This document shows, one piece after another, positions 27,446 to 36,436 of a stretch of 64,000 nucleotides of DNA. A program made the translations under genes and the position numbers. Numbering within the stretch: position 1 is the first letter of the stretch; every line of letters begins with the position of its first letter. Below the pieces are notes generated by a model. That model had not been told where the DNA came from and searched no databases. It worked only from the letters and a program-made list of their open reading frames with translations. The stretch comes from QHVT01 sp036399015 (lineage in GTDB: Bacteria > Acidobacteriota > Thermoanaerobaculia > Gp7-AA8), in the NCBI GenBank assembly GCA_036399015.1, contig DASWNW010000045.1:62001-126000 (forward strand). The letters run 5' to 3'.

Positions 27446-30400
27446 GTGAAGGCGGACGGACCAGCCGGCGGTTGGAAGGAGCGGATCCTGCCCGGGGGCC
27501 GCGCTCCGCTCGTCATCACCTTCGCCGTCGTCCTCGCCATAGTCGCCGCCTATTTCGCGTACTACAAGAACCAGCAGGCGTACTACACCGGCCGCAATCT
27601 CCGTCTCCTGTCGATGCTGACGATGCAACTCGACCACGAGATCGACCAGGCCGGCGAGTTCGTGAAGACCTGGACCGAAAGCGGTCAGGAAACGCCCATC
27701 GAGGTAGCGAAATGCCCCCCGCAGGTGCCGAAGCTGGTGCCGCCGGCGGTCTCGTCCCGCACGCTGCTGCCGACGCGCGAAGGGCACGAGGTGAGATGGA
27801 CGTATCTCCACTCACGCGTTCGGCTGCCGCCGGCGACCGTCCCGGCGCGTTACAAGCCGCCGGCCGCGGCGCCACAGCGCGGGACGCCGGTATTCGGCTG
27901 CGCCACGAAATCGCTCGCGGACATCGTCCGGCCGGTCTTCGACCGCAAGGTCGCCGCGGCGTTCGACCTGCTGCTGATCGCACGAGCCGACGGCACGGTT
28001 CTCCATTCGTTCCGTCCCTCTGCCGCCTCCTCGACGCTTCTCAGCACCGATCGCGACGAAGGCTCCCTCTCCGTGCGCGATCAGCGCGCGCGCAGCGACC
28101 AGCGCCTCGAATCGCCGGTGGTCGTGACCAACCTGGCCGCGCTGTCGCAGAGGAAGGGTTGGCGGCAGTACGACAGCTTCGACGTGGCGTCGCTGAACAA
28201 AGCCACGCGGCACACCTACGTCAACATCGACGGCAGCGACTACGTCGCCTTCACCCAGCCGTACACGTTCTCCGGCGACGTCGGCAGCCAGCAGAAAGAC
28301 CAGTGGATCGTCTGCGCGCTGGTCTCCGCCCCCCGGTTCCGCTACGACGTGGCCGCGGTGTCGACGTCGGTGGTGCTCTTTGCCGCCGGACTGATCGTCC
28401 TGGCGATCTGCTGCTGGCCGTTCCTCCGCATCCGCCTGATCGGCGAGCGGCAGCCGCTCATCATCACCGACGTGGTGTTCATGGTCTTCTGCAGCGTCGC
28501 CGGGACCGCGGTCGTCACGCTGATGCTGCTCGACATGGCCGCGTACCGCCGCATCGGCGAGGCCACCGACGGACAGCTCGAGACGTTCGGCGCGAAATTG
28601 AACGGCGACTTCGCCAAAGACCTCCTGCGGGCGTCGGAGGTCCTGGCGCGGCTCGAGGTCATGACCCGTACGGCCAATTTCGACAACGTGAAGCTGGAGG
28701 AGCAACTGAAGGCGGATGCGACGGTGAAAAAGTATCCGTACATCCGCTCGTTCGCCTGGATCGACGAGGCAGGCTTCCAGCGCTTCAAGTACAAAGGGCG
28801 CGAGGAAAAGAACCCCCGGGTGAGCGTGCGCAACCGCCGCTACTTCCGTGACGCACGCGATGGGGTCACCTGGCGTGTCGGCGATGCCGAAGGGCGGCAG
28901 GGCGAATACGTACTGGAGTGGGTCCGCTCGGCGGCCACGAATGAGATCACGGCAGTGATGTCGCGGCGCACGAATGTGGAGGTACTTCCGGTGCTGGCGA
29001 TGACCACCGACCTCGTGAACTTCGCGGCAGCGGTGCGGCCGCCGGGGGTCGAGCTCGCGGTGATCGACGAAGAGGGCAATGTCGTCTATCACTCCGACCA
29101 GCAGCGCATCGGCTACGAAAACTTCTTCGCGGAGACCGACTGGGACGCCGACCTCCGCGCGGCCGTCGTGTCGCGCCAGGCGCACGTCTTCAACGCCAGC
29201 TACTGGGGCGAAGACTACCGGATGTACGCGCGTCCGCTGGAGCACTCGCCCTGGACGCTGGTGACGTTCTCGGGAAAGCGGCTGCCGCGCGTGATGAACT
29301 TCGAGGCGGTGCTGCTGGCGGCTCTGCTCATGCTGCTGAACGCGGCGCCGTACCTCTTCCTGTACCTGGCGGTGCTGATCGCCTGGCCGTGGTATCGCGC
29401 GCCGTCGCTCTGGCCGGACCCGACGCGCGGCCGCCTCTACGCGGCCGTTTCCGGAAGCGGGATGGCCGGGACAGCACTGTTCGTGGCACTGATCTACGCG
29501 GTCGATTCCCGCTCCCTCTTCCCGATCGCGGCAGCCTTGCCGGCGCACTTCGCCGTGACGACGTACCTGCTGCTGCACGCCCGCGATCTGCGGCGCCGCA
29601 CCGGGCTGGCACTGGCTGCCTGGCTCGCCGCCTCGGCGTTGCTGCTGCTCGTCGTCGGCCGCGCGCCGATCGATACAGGTCTCCTCGTCTCGCCCGCGCC
29701 CGACGAGACGCGAGTCGTCCTGATCCTGCTGGCGCTCCTGTACCTAACGGTGACGATGTACCTCTTCGCCGTGTCGCTGCCGCCGCCGCACATCGTGGCG
29801 CGGACGATCCGCCGGGCGTTCGGACGTTCGGCGCGCCGCGCGGTGCGGGTGCTCGCCTTCGTATCCATGCGACTTGTGCGGGCCATCCGGCGAAGCGGAC
29901 CGGCCCGAATGGTGAACGGCGTCCTGCGGCGCCTGTACGACGTCAATCACAGCGTCCTCTATCGCGTCATGGGCGTCGTGCTCCTCACCATCGGCGTGGC
30001 CGTGCCGGTCGTGGCGTTCTTCAAGATCGCCGGACGGGCGGAGATGGAGCTGCTCGCCAAGTACGCGCAGCTCCGGTCGGCCGTCGAGATCGAGCATCGC
30101 ATCTCCCGCCTCCACCACCTCAGCATCGCCGCCGATTCACCCGCCGTCCACCAGGACATCTTCCGCTACCCGCTCAGCGACGGATTCGGGAGCACCTGGT
30201 GCATCGATCCACCCGCCAGCCTGCCGGAGCGCGTCGAGAAGGTGCCGTGTAACGCGGGCGGTGGAAACGATCGCGAGACGCTCGGCTCGAACTTTGCCGA
30301 CTGGCTGCCGCCACTGTATGAAGAATCGATCGCACTGCGGCAGCTCTTCGGCTCCGGTTCGTCGGACGAGCTCTGGAAATGGACGGCCAGGAGCCACCTG

Positions 30401-31717
30401 CTGACCCTCGACCGCGACATCCGGCTCCTGCCGGCCGTCGTCGAGAAGGTTTACACCCAGCCAAGAGCGGCGACGCAGGTCATTCGGGTCACCTCGCGTC
30501 TTCCGCTGCTGATCCCCTGGAGATTCGGATGGACCGAGCCGGCCGGCATCCGCACCTTTCTCGCCCTGGTCATCGGCGCGCTCACGCTCCTCGGGGCGTT
30601 CGCTTACGTGGCCACGTTCATCGCCCGGCGCATTCTCCTGATCGACGTCTCCGAGCCGGACTGGCTGTCGCGCTATCCGCTCAGTCCCACCCTCGGGGAC
30701 CACATCTTCCTCGTGCGTCGCAAGCATGAGGCACTGGCGCTGACCGGCAAGAACGCGCAGGGCGTGCAGAAGGACTTCGTCGACATTCGCTTCAGCGACA
30801 TCGTCACCGACGAGGAGTGGAGAGACGCGCTGGCGCGGATCGACCGCAGCGCGCCCGGGCTGAACGTCCGCGTCGTCGACTTCGAGTGCCTCATCGACAA
30901 TCCCGCTTTCAACAAAAAGAAGCTCGAGTGGCTGGAAGGCCTGCTCACGCTGCCGGACCGCACCGTGATCGTCATCTCCTCGGTCAGCCCGTCGTTCGTC
31001 CTGCTGACCGAGCCGCCGGCCGCTTCTTCGCCGGAAGAGACCGCGGCGTACTTCAACCGGTGGCGCAAGCTGCTGCGCGGCTTCGTCTGGGTGACCGAGG
31101 AGCAGCTCGAGCTGCGCCGGGACGAGAGCGAGCGGCGGCGTACGCAGTCGCGTTGGCGCCGGCCGGAGACATGGCTGGACGAGGAGACGGAGCACAACCC
31201 CTTCCTCCGCGAGCTCCGTGGGGAGCTGCCTGCCGATGCCGATTGCAAACGGCTCATCGACGAGATCGGGGAGCGGGCCGAGACCTACTACTCCGGCCTC
31301 TGGGCGAGTTGCACGGACGACGAGAAGCTGCTGCTCTACTACCTCGGCCACAACGGGCTGGCGAACGGCAAGAACCGGCGGACGTTGCGCCGCCTCATCG
31401 CACGCGGACTCGTGCGCCGCGATCCGAACCTGGAGCTTTTCAGCGAGACGTTCCGCCTCTTCGTGCTCTCAGCCGCAAGGCGCGAGGGGCTGCTCGACAA
31501 GGCGCGCATGGAGCAGCCGGCCAGTGCCTGGGATGCCCTGCGCCTGCCGCTGTTCATCGTCATTACGACGTTGCTGCTCCTGCTCCTCGTCACGCAGAAG
31601 GACCTCATGACGACCAGCACGGCCCTCGCCGGCGCACTCACCACCGGCTTGCCCGCGGTGCTGAAGCTGATCGGGTTCTTCACCGAACGGCGGCTCGACA
31701 CCGCGACGCGCGTCTAG
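27446..31717 (+). CDS. Giant multi-pass membrane protein with two sensor-like regions and a cytoplasmic NTPase-like/winged-helix tail
   Basis: 1423 residues; I do not recognise the family. A first transmembrane helix (VITFAVVLAIVAAYFAYY) leads to an extracytoplasmic region (about 45-300) and then two helices. A Cache-like region follows (about 375-610; PYIRSFAWIDEAGFQRFKYK, RYFRDARDG, EGNVVYHSDQQRIG). A cluster of about six helices (620-790), one near 850, another exposed region and a helix near 1040 come next. The cytoplasmic part (about 1065-1360) has an NTPase-like core (DRTVIVISSVSPSFVLL) without a P-loop and a winged-helix-like segment (NGKNRRTLRRLIARGLVRRD). Two closing helices end the protein. 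The start is GTG with no clear Shine-Dalgarno. It may be co-transcribed with aroB; the histidine kinase gene is convergent. Confidence 0.8.
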   Translation: MKADGPAGGWKERILPGGRAPLVITFAVVLAIVAAYFAYYKNQQAYYTGRNLRLLSMLTMQLDHEIDQAGEFVKTWTESGQETPIEVAKCPPQVPKLVPPAVSSRTLLPTREGHEVRWTYLHSRVRLPPATVPARYKPPAAAPQRGTPVFGCATKSLADIVRPVFDRKVAAAFDLLLIARADGTVLHSFRPSAASSTLLSTDRDEGSLSVRDQRARSDQRLESPVVVTNLAALSQRKGWRQYDSFDVASLNKATRHTYVNIDGSDYVAFTQPYTFSGDVGSQQKDQWIVCALVSAPRFRYDVAAVSTSVVLFAAGLIVLAICCWPFLRIRLIGERQPLIITDVVFMVFCSVAGTAVVTLMLLDMAAYRRIGEATDGQLETFGAKLNGDFAKDLLRASEVLARLEVMTRTANFDNVKLEEQLKADATVKKYPYIRSFAWIDEAGFQRFKYKGREEKNPRVSVRNRRYFRDARDGVTWRVGDAEGRQGEYVLEWVRSAATNEITAVMSRRTNVEVLPVLAMTTDLVNFAAAVRPPGVELAVIDEEGNVVYHSDQQRIGYENFFAETDWDADLRAAVVSRQAHVFNASYWGEDYRMYARPLEHSPWTLVTFSGKRLPRVMNFEAVLLAALLMLLNAAPYLFLYLAVLIAWPWYRAPSLWPDPTRGRLYAAVSGSGMAGTALFVALIYAVDSRSLFPIAAALPAHFAVTTYLLLHARDLRRRTGLALAAWLAASALLLLVVGRAPIDTGLLVSPAPDETRVVLILLALLYLTVTMYLFAVSLPPPHIVARTIRRAFGRSARRAVRVLAFVSMRLVRAIRRSGPARMVNGVLRRLYDVNHSVLYRVMGVVLLTIGVAVPVVAFFKIAGRAEMELLAKYAQLRSAVEIEHRISRLHHLSIAADSPAVHQDIFRYPLSDGFGSTWCIDPPASLPERVEKVPCNAGGGNDRETLGSNFADWLPPLYEESIALRQLFGSGSSDELWKWTARSHLLTLDRDIRLLPAVVEKVYTQPRAATQVIRVTSRLPLLIPWRFGWTEPAGIRTFLALVIGALTLLGAFAYVATFIARRILLIDVSEPDWLSRYPLSPTLGDHIFLVRRKHEALALTGKNAQGVQKDFVDIRFSDIVTDEEWRDALARIDRSAPGLNVRVVDFECLIDNPAFNKKKLEWLEGLLTLPDRTVIVISSVSPSFVLLTEPPAASSPEETAAYFNRWRKLLRGFVWVTEEQLELRRDESERRRTQSRWRRPETWLDEETEHNPFLRELRGELPADADCKRLIDEIGERAETYYSGLWASCTDDEKLLLYYLGHNGLANGKNRRTLRRLIARGLVRRDPNLELFSETFRLFVLSAARREGLLDKARMEQPASAWDALRLPLFIVITTLLLLLLVTQKDLMTTSTALAGALTTGLPAVLKLIGFFTERRLDTATRV

Positions 31718-31729
31718 CTGTCGCGGCGC

Positions 31730-32767
31730 TCACGCCGCCCGCTTGACCGGCAGCCGCAGCACCATGCTCGTGCCGACGCCCTCGATGGAGGCCACGCTCA
31801 CCTCGCCGCCGTGCGCCTCCACGACCTGTCTCACGATGTAGAGACCGAGGCCGGTGCCGCCGCCGCCGCGGAGCGACTTGTTCTTGCTCTGCTTGTACTT
31901 CTCCCAGATCTTGTCCACTTCCTCGGCGCGGATGCCCATCCCGGTGTCCGTTACCGTCACCACGATCGCCTCGGGGACGTCGCCGTTGCGGACGATCTGC
32001 GCGCCGACCGAGATGAGCCCCTTCTTCGGCGTGAACTTCAGCGAGTTCGAGATCAGGTTGATGACCGCCTGCGTCAGCTTCTCCACGCTGCCGATGATCT
32101 GCGGCACGTCGCGGCCGTGCGCGCTGAGGAGGAAGATCTCGTCGCGCGCGGCCACCGACTGCAGCGATCGGACGGCGCGCTTGAGCACCCCCGCCACCCG
32201 CACCGGCTCCGTCTCCACGAGGAAGTTGCCGGACTGGATCTTCGAGAAATCCATGATCTCGTTGATCAGCCCCATCATCCGCTCCGACTCGCGGTAGGCC
32301 TCCTGCAGCAGGTCGGCGTAGAGGGAATCGAGCTTGTTCCCTTCCTGCGCGAGGACGAACTCCAGCGTCCCCTGGATGCCGGAAAGCGGTCCGCGGAGGT
32401 CGTGGACGATCTGGGCGGTGAAGTCCGACTTCGCCTGCTCCGCCTCGCGCTGCTGGGTGACGTCCTCGAACGACAGCGCGACCGCGGGACCGTCGGCGCC
32501 GTCTTCCGTACGCATGATCCGGTCGATGCGGTAGACGCGCCCCTCGATCTCGACGTCGATGGTCTTGCCGTCCTCGCCGTCGAGGAAGAAGCCCTGCAGC
32601 CAGCCGCGCTCGCCGGCCACCGCGCGCGCCGCCTCTTTCAGCCACGACTCGGCGTCGGAGCCGAACGCCTTTTCGAAGGCGCGGTTGCGGTACCGGACCG
32701 CGCCGTTGGATGCCACGACGGCGATCGAGGAGGAGATGTGATCGAGCAGCGACAACGCGAAAGTCAT
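31730..32767 (-). CDS. PAS sensor histidine kinase, cytoplasmic
   Basis: 345 residues and no transmembrane helix. PAS domain (about 5-105, ending ALSFEDVTQQREAEQ), HisKA dimerisation domain with the phospho-His in IVHDLRGPLSGIQG (about 120), and HATPase with N box (INLISNSLKFTP), G1 (VTDTGMGI) and G2 (GGGGTGLGLYIV). It autophosphorylates and passes phosphate to a response regulator; the stand-alone receiver at 38277 is a possible partner, but it is not adjacent. The start overlaps the stop of the upstream 136-aa gene (ATGA), so signal input may come through that protein. Confidence 0.92.
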   Translation of the reverse strand: MTFALSLLDHISSSIAVVASNGAVRYRNRAFEKAFGSDAESWLKEAARAVAGERGWLQGFFLDGEDGKTIDVEIEGRVYRIDRIMRTEDGADGPAVALSFEDVTQQREAEQAKSDFTAQIVHDLRGPLSGIQGTLEFVLAQEGNKLDSLYADLLQEAYRESERMMGLINEIMDFSKIQSGNFLVETEPVRVAGVLKRAVRSLQSVAARDEIFLLSAHGRDVPQIIGSVEKLTQAVINLISNSLKFTPKKGLISVGAQIVRNGDVPEAIVVTVTDTGMGIRAEEVDKIWEKYKQSKNKSLRGGGGTGLGLYIVRQVVEAHGGEVSVASIEGVGTSMVLRLPVKRAA

Positions 32768-33174
32768 GACGGCACCGTGATGGCGCGCTCGTGCTGGAGC
32801 TTGGCCAGGATGAAGATGGTGGTGAAGGGATCGAACGGGCTGAGGATCATCAGCTTCTGCACATCCATCCGGCCGTCGATGAGGGAGACGAGGTAGCCTT
32901 CCTGGGCGTTGAGGTCGAACCGGTCGAAGTTCGTGAGAAAGTCGGCGCTCAGCTTCGGCACCGCCTGCACCCCACGCGGATGCTCGAGGAAATTGCGGAC
33001 GATCGTGTTGCGGACGATCTCCACGTAGCCGCGCAGCGACAGGTCGTCGCCATACACCCGCCGCGCCTCGAGGAGCTTCTGATACGTATGCCAGGGACCG
33101 TTCTGCCGGAGCGACTCCCCCACGAGACGGGGCCAGTCCTGTTTCGGCGGAGACATGGTGGAGGGGGAGGACAT
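32764..33174 (-). CDS. Small protein with DUF4388-type C-terminal winged-helix module
   Basis: 136 residues. The C-terminal half (FDLNAQEGYLVSLIDGRMDV, then KLMILSPFDPFTTIFILAKL) matches the module that follows DUF4388 domains, as in the protein at 55478. The N-terminal part is short and helical. It is coupled to the histidine kinase by an ATGA overlap and is probably its regulator. The start is uncertain: ATG at 33174 or 33156, neither with a good Shine-Dalgarno. The frame stays open upstream only because SCTR E8 has no stops there. Divergent from the penicillin-binding protein. Confidence 0.78.
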   Translation of the reverse strand: MSSPSTMSPPKQDWPRLVGESLRQNGPWHTYQKLLEARRVYGDDLSLRGYVEIVRNTIVRNFLEHPRGVQAVPKLSADFLTNFDRFDLNAQEGYLVSLIDGRMDVQKLMILSPFDPFTTIFILAKLQHERAITVPS

Positions 33175-33193
33175 TGTTGGGGGGATTCTACAA

Positions 33194-33279
33194 GTTGTTG
33201 TCGGTTGTCCGTTGTCGGTTGTCCGTGGCTCGCCGTCAGCCGGAACACCGCAGATAACTGACAACCGACAACCGACAAC
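33194..33279. repeat. SCTR element E8 (unit GTTGTCGGTTGTCC)
   Basis: The left arm (33194-33228) repeats GTTGTCGGTTGTCC. The right arm (33251-33279) repeats CTGACAACCGACAAC. It is a near-copy of E5, 14.5 kb away, including arm order, arm length and spacer motifs (CCGTGG, then ACACCGCAGA or ACGCCGCAGA). It lies between divergent genes. Confidence 0.92.
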
Positions 33280-33286
33280 GTAAACT
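33258..33286 (+). promoter_or_regulatory. Promoter for the penicillin-binding protein; -35 supplied by SCTR E8
   Basis: CTGACA (33258-33263), a 17-bp spacer and TAAACT (33281-33286) make a good sigma70-type promoter. TAAACT ends 6 nt before the GTG start, so the transcript would be leaderless. The -35 hexamer is part of the E8 right arm. Confidence 0.55.
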
Positions 33287-33292
33287 TCACCC

Positions 33293-35773
33293 GTGACCAC
33301 CACCACCGCCCCTCCCGAACACCAGCTCGTCCCGGCCGCTCCGCCTTCGAAGCGGAAGTCGCGGCTGTTGCTGCTGTTCGTGGCGGCGGCGCTCGGGATT
33401 CCGGCGGGGTTCCTGTTCGCGCACGCGGTGCGGATGCCGGTGGTGAAGAAGCTCGCGGATTACCAGCCGGCCATCATCACGCGCGTCTATGACCGCAACG
33501 GCGTTCCGTTCGCGGAGTACTCGATCCAGAAGCGCATCGTGGTCAGCAAGCGCGACATGGCGCCGGTGCTGATCCAGGCCATCATCGCCACCGAGGACTC
33601 GGAGTTCTACAAGCATGGCGGCGTCGATCCGAAGGCGATCGTGCGCGCCGCCATCAAGGACATCATCGAGCGCCGCCACGCGCAGGGCGCCTCCACGCTG
33701 ACGCAGCAGCTCGCGAAGCAGGTCTTCCTGACGCCGGAGAAGACGTTCCGCCGCAAGATCAACGAGGCGTTTCTCGCGGTCCAGATCGAGAAGGACTTCA
33801 CCAAGGACCAGATCTTCGAGCTGTACGCGAACCAGGTCTACCTCGGCCACGGCGCGTATGGCGTCGAGGCGGCCTCGCGTCTTTATTTCGGCAAGCATGC
33901 GAAGGAGCTGACGCTGCCCGAGGCGGCGGTATTGGCGGCGCTGATCCGCTCGCCGATGTATTACAGCCCGATCACGCACATGGACCGTGCGGTCATGCGC
34001 CGCAATTACGTCCTCGGGCGGATGCTCAAGGAGAAATTCATCAAGCCGGAGCAGTACCGGCAGGCCGTCGGCTCGCCCATCACCCTCGGCACGTATAAAG
34101 AGGAGGCACCGCGCGTCGGCGCCTATTTCGCCGAGGAGATCCGGCAGTACATCGAGCAGAACGAGAAATTCGGCGCGGAAGAGCTCTACAACAGCGGCCT
34201 GAAGGTCTATTCGACGCTCGACCTGCGCATCCAGCAGATCACCGAGGCGGCCTTGCAGCGGGGACTGCGCCGGTTCGACAAGCGGCGTGGCTTCCGCCGT
34301 CCGCAGCGGAACCTCGTCACCGAGGGGCTCGATCCGGAGACCTACCGCGACGCGAGCTGGAGCAACGAGCTGCTCACCATCGACAAGCTCTATCCGGCCG
34401 TCGTCCTCGACGTCACGAAAGACAAGGTCACCGTGCGCGTGCACAAGGAGCGCATCGAGCTCGACCCGGCGGCGTATGCCTGGACCAAGAAGAAGACGCT
34501 GCAGGGGGTGCTCAAGCGGGGCGACATGATCCACGTCCTGCAGGCGGAGGACCCGAAGACCCAGGCGCGCAAGTGGATGCTCGACCAGATGCCGAACGTG
34601 CAGGGGGCGGTGGTCGTGCTGGACGTGAAGTCGGGTGAGGTGCGGGCGCTCGCCGGCGGCTACGACTTCGCGCACTCGAAGTTCAACCGCGCCGTGCAGT
34701 CGCGCCGCCAGACCGGCTCGTCGTTCAAGCCGTTCGTCTACGGCGCGGCGTTCGAGAAAGGCCTCACTCCGGCCGACACGCTGTTCGACGCGCCGATCGC
34801 CATTCCGGTCGGCGACCAGATCTACGCCCCCAAGAACTACTACGGTAAATACGCGGGCATCGTCACGATCCAGCGCGCGCTGGAGCTGTCGATCAACGTG
34901 CCCGCCGTGAAGACGTACATGATGGCGGGCGGCGCCCGGGTGGTCGACTTCGCGCGGCGCTGCGGCATCACCGCCGACTTGCCGATGTATCCGTCGCTCT
35001 CCCTCGGCGCTGCCGGCGTCTCTCCGCTGGAGATGACGGCGGCCTACAACGTCTTCGTCAACAACGGCGTCTACTCCAAGCCGCGGTTCCTCCGGAAGAT
35101 CGCCGACCAGACCGAGCGGGTGCTCGACGAGCAGTATCCGGAGCTGTCGGAAGCCACGTCGCCGCAGGTGGCGTTCGAGATCGCCTACATGATGAAAGGG
35201 GTGGTCGACCGTGGCACCGCGTACGCCGCACACACCCTCGCCAGCCCGATCGCCGGCAAGACCGGCACGACGAACGGCTATACGGACGCCTGGTTCATCG
35301 GCTTCTCGCCGGAGTACACGGTCGGGGTCTGGACCGGCTACGACGATCCCGCCAAGTCCCTCGGCGGAGGCGCCACCGGTGCCGACGTCCCGCTCCCGAT
35401 CTGGATCGACATCTTCAAGCAGTTCGAGGAGCAGAAGCTCCGCGTCGCCAAGCCCGACTTCGAGCCGCCGCCCGGCGTCGTGATCGTGCCGATGGATCTT
35501 CACACCGGCCGCCGCGGCACCGGCCCCTGTGGGCGCGTGGTGAAGCAGGCCTTCGTCGCCGGGCAGGAGCCGGACAAGGACTGCAGCGGCGGCAGCGTCA
35601 ACGTCGCCAAACTCCCGTACTACCTCCAGCGCCCGATGTACCAGGCGAAGGAGGGAGAGCCGACGCAGCCGGCCAACGACGCCGGTGCGCAGGCGGGGGA
35701 GAGCGCGGAGTCGCCGACGCCGAACGTGAAGGAGTCGGTGCCCGCACCGCCCGCGACCGATACCTCGGGTTAA
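33293..35773 (+). CDS. Class A penicillin-binding protein (PBP1A-like)
   Basis: 826 residues. A cytoplasmic Pro-rich stub is followed by one transmembrane anchor (LLLLFVAAALGIPAGFLFAH). The GT51 glycosyltransferase has its catalytic Glu in ATEDSEFYKHGG (about 100) and QGASTLTQQLAKQ. The transpeptidase has SxxK in TGSSFKPF (about 475), SxN in ELSINVPA, and KTG in AGKTGTTNGYTDAWF (about 653). It polymerises and cross-links peptidoglycan in the periplasm. A low-complexity Ala/Pro/Glu tail closes it. The start is GTG, leaderless by the promoter call. Its TAA stop shares a GTTAAC palindrome with the stop of the convergent gene. Confidence 0.95.
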   Translation: MTTTTAPPEHQLVPAAPPSKRKSRLLLLFVAAALGIPAGFLFAHAVRMPVVKKLADYQPAIITRVYDRNGVPFAEYSIQKRIVVSKRDMAPVLIQAIIATEDSEFYKHGGVDPKAIVRAAIKDIIERRHAQGASTLTQQLAKQVFLTPEKTFRRKINEAFLAVQIEKDFTKDQIFELYANQVYLGHGAYGVEAASRLYFGKHAKELTLPEAAVLAALIRSPMYYSPITHMDRAVMRRNYVLGRMLKEKFIKPEQYRQAVGSPITLGTYKEEAPRVGAYFAEEIRQYIEQNEKFGAEELYNSGLKVYSTLDLRIQQITEAALQRGLRRFDKRRGFRRPQRNLVTEGLDPETYRDASWSNELLTIDKLYPAVVLDVTKDKVTVRVHKERIELDPAAYAWTKKKTLQGVLKRGDMIHVLQAEDPKTQARKWMLDQMPNVQGAVVVLDVKSGEVRALAGGYDFAHSKFNRAVQSRRQTGSSFKPFVYGAAFEKGLTPADTLFDAPIAIPVGDQIYAPKNYYGKYAGIVTIQRALELSINVPAVKTYMMAGGARVVDFARRCGITADLPMYPSLSLGAAGVSPLEMTAAYNVFVNNGVYSKPRFLRKIADQTERVLDEQYPELSEATSPQVAFEIAYMMKGVVDRGTAYAAHTLASPIAGKTGTTNGYTDAWFIGFSPEYTVGVWTGYDDPAKSLGGGATGADVPLPIWIDIFKQFEEQKLRVAKPDFEPPPGVVIVPMDLHTGRRGTGPCGRVVKQAFVAGQEPDKDCSGGSVNVAKLPYYLQRPMYQAKEGEPTQPANDAGAQAGESAESPTPNVKESVPAPPATDTSG

Positions 35774-36300
35774 CCGCCCGCTTCCTTCTTCTTCTTCGGC
35801 TTATCCTTCCGGTTCAGGTCTTTCGCGACCAGCTCCAGCTCGGCCGCCAGGCTCTCGCGGCCGGGAGCCCCGCTGATCGCCTGGGCCATCGCGTAGGCGG
35901 CCAGCGCCTGCTGAACCACGGCCGCCCAGCGCGCGTCCATGGTGAAGGTCAGGCTCTTCAGCACGACGGCCAGGCGCATGGCGATGGGGCGGAAGGCGTC
36001 ACGGAACTCGAGCGTCTCCCGCGCCTGAGCGGCGTCGAGCTGCACCCGTACCTCCGTGAGCTCCCGGTGGCGCTCCACGACGTCGATCATCGCCACGACG
36101 TACTCGCGCCGTACGGTCCGCGCACCACGGACGCTGTTCTTCCTGCCGGGGGCCGGTGCGGTGAGCCGCGGGATGCGCGCGACGATCTCGTCGAGCAGCG
36201 CCGCCACTTCCGCCGCTGCACGTTCGCTCGGATTCAGTACGCGCGGTTCCGGTTCCGGTGCCTTCGTGTCTGTTTGGACGAGCCGAAGCTTTTGATCCAT
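35770..36300 (-). CDS. Hypothetical helical protein
   Basis: 176 residues, no signal peptide or transmembrane helix, mostly alpha-helical with many charged residues (REYVVAMIDVVERHRELTEV) and a Lys-rich end (KDLNRKDKPKKKKEAGG). No recognised domain. The start is firm: AAAGGAGG sits 6 nt upstream of ATG. The stop overlaps the stop of the penicillin-binding protein gene within GTTAAC. Upstream are two copies of a 21-bp palindrome that could be operators or terminators. Confidence 0.72.
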   Translation of the reverse strand: MDQKLRLVQTDTKAPEPEPRVLNPSERAAAEVAALLDEIVARIPRLTAPAPGRKNSVRGARTVRREYVVAMIDVVERHRELTEVRVQLDAAQARETLEFRDAFRPIAMRLAVVLKSLTFTMDARWAAVVQQALAAYAMAQAISGAPGRESLAAELELVAKDLNRKDKPKKKKEAGG

Positions 36301-36346
36301 TCGATCCTCCTTTCATTTGGACGGATGACGGATCAAATGGTTACGC

Positions 36347-36430
36347 GAACGTCTGCGCGGCAGACGTTCGGTGCAAAAAAGACAGCGGAACGTGCTCATT
36401 CGAGCGCAAAACGTCTGCGCGGCAGACGTT
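36347..36430. repeat. Twin palindromes AACGTCTGC-GCG-GCAGACGTT
   Basis: Copy 1 is 36347-36369 (10-bp arms, GAACGTCTGC and GCAGACGTTC, loop GCG). Copy 2 is 36410-36430 (9-bp arms, same loop). They are 40 bp apart in the gap between two minus-strand genes, upstream of the helical protein's ribosome binding site. On the minus strand copy 2 is followed by TTTT, so it could act as terminator of the upstream gene. Two matched copies also fit a cooperative operator. The gap is less GC-rich than its flanks. Confidence 0.85.
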
Positions 36431-36436
36431 CACTGC

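Noticed and set aside
33287..35503. A 738-residue minus-strand frame opposite the penicillin-binding protein
   Set aside because: Low-complexity Arg/Asp/Val/Leu composition and complete overlap with a clear class A PBP; not coding.
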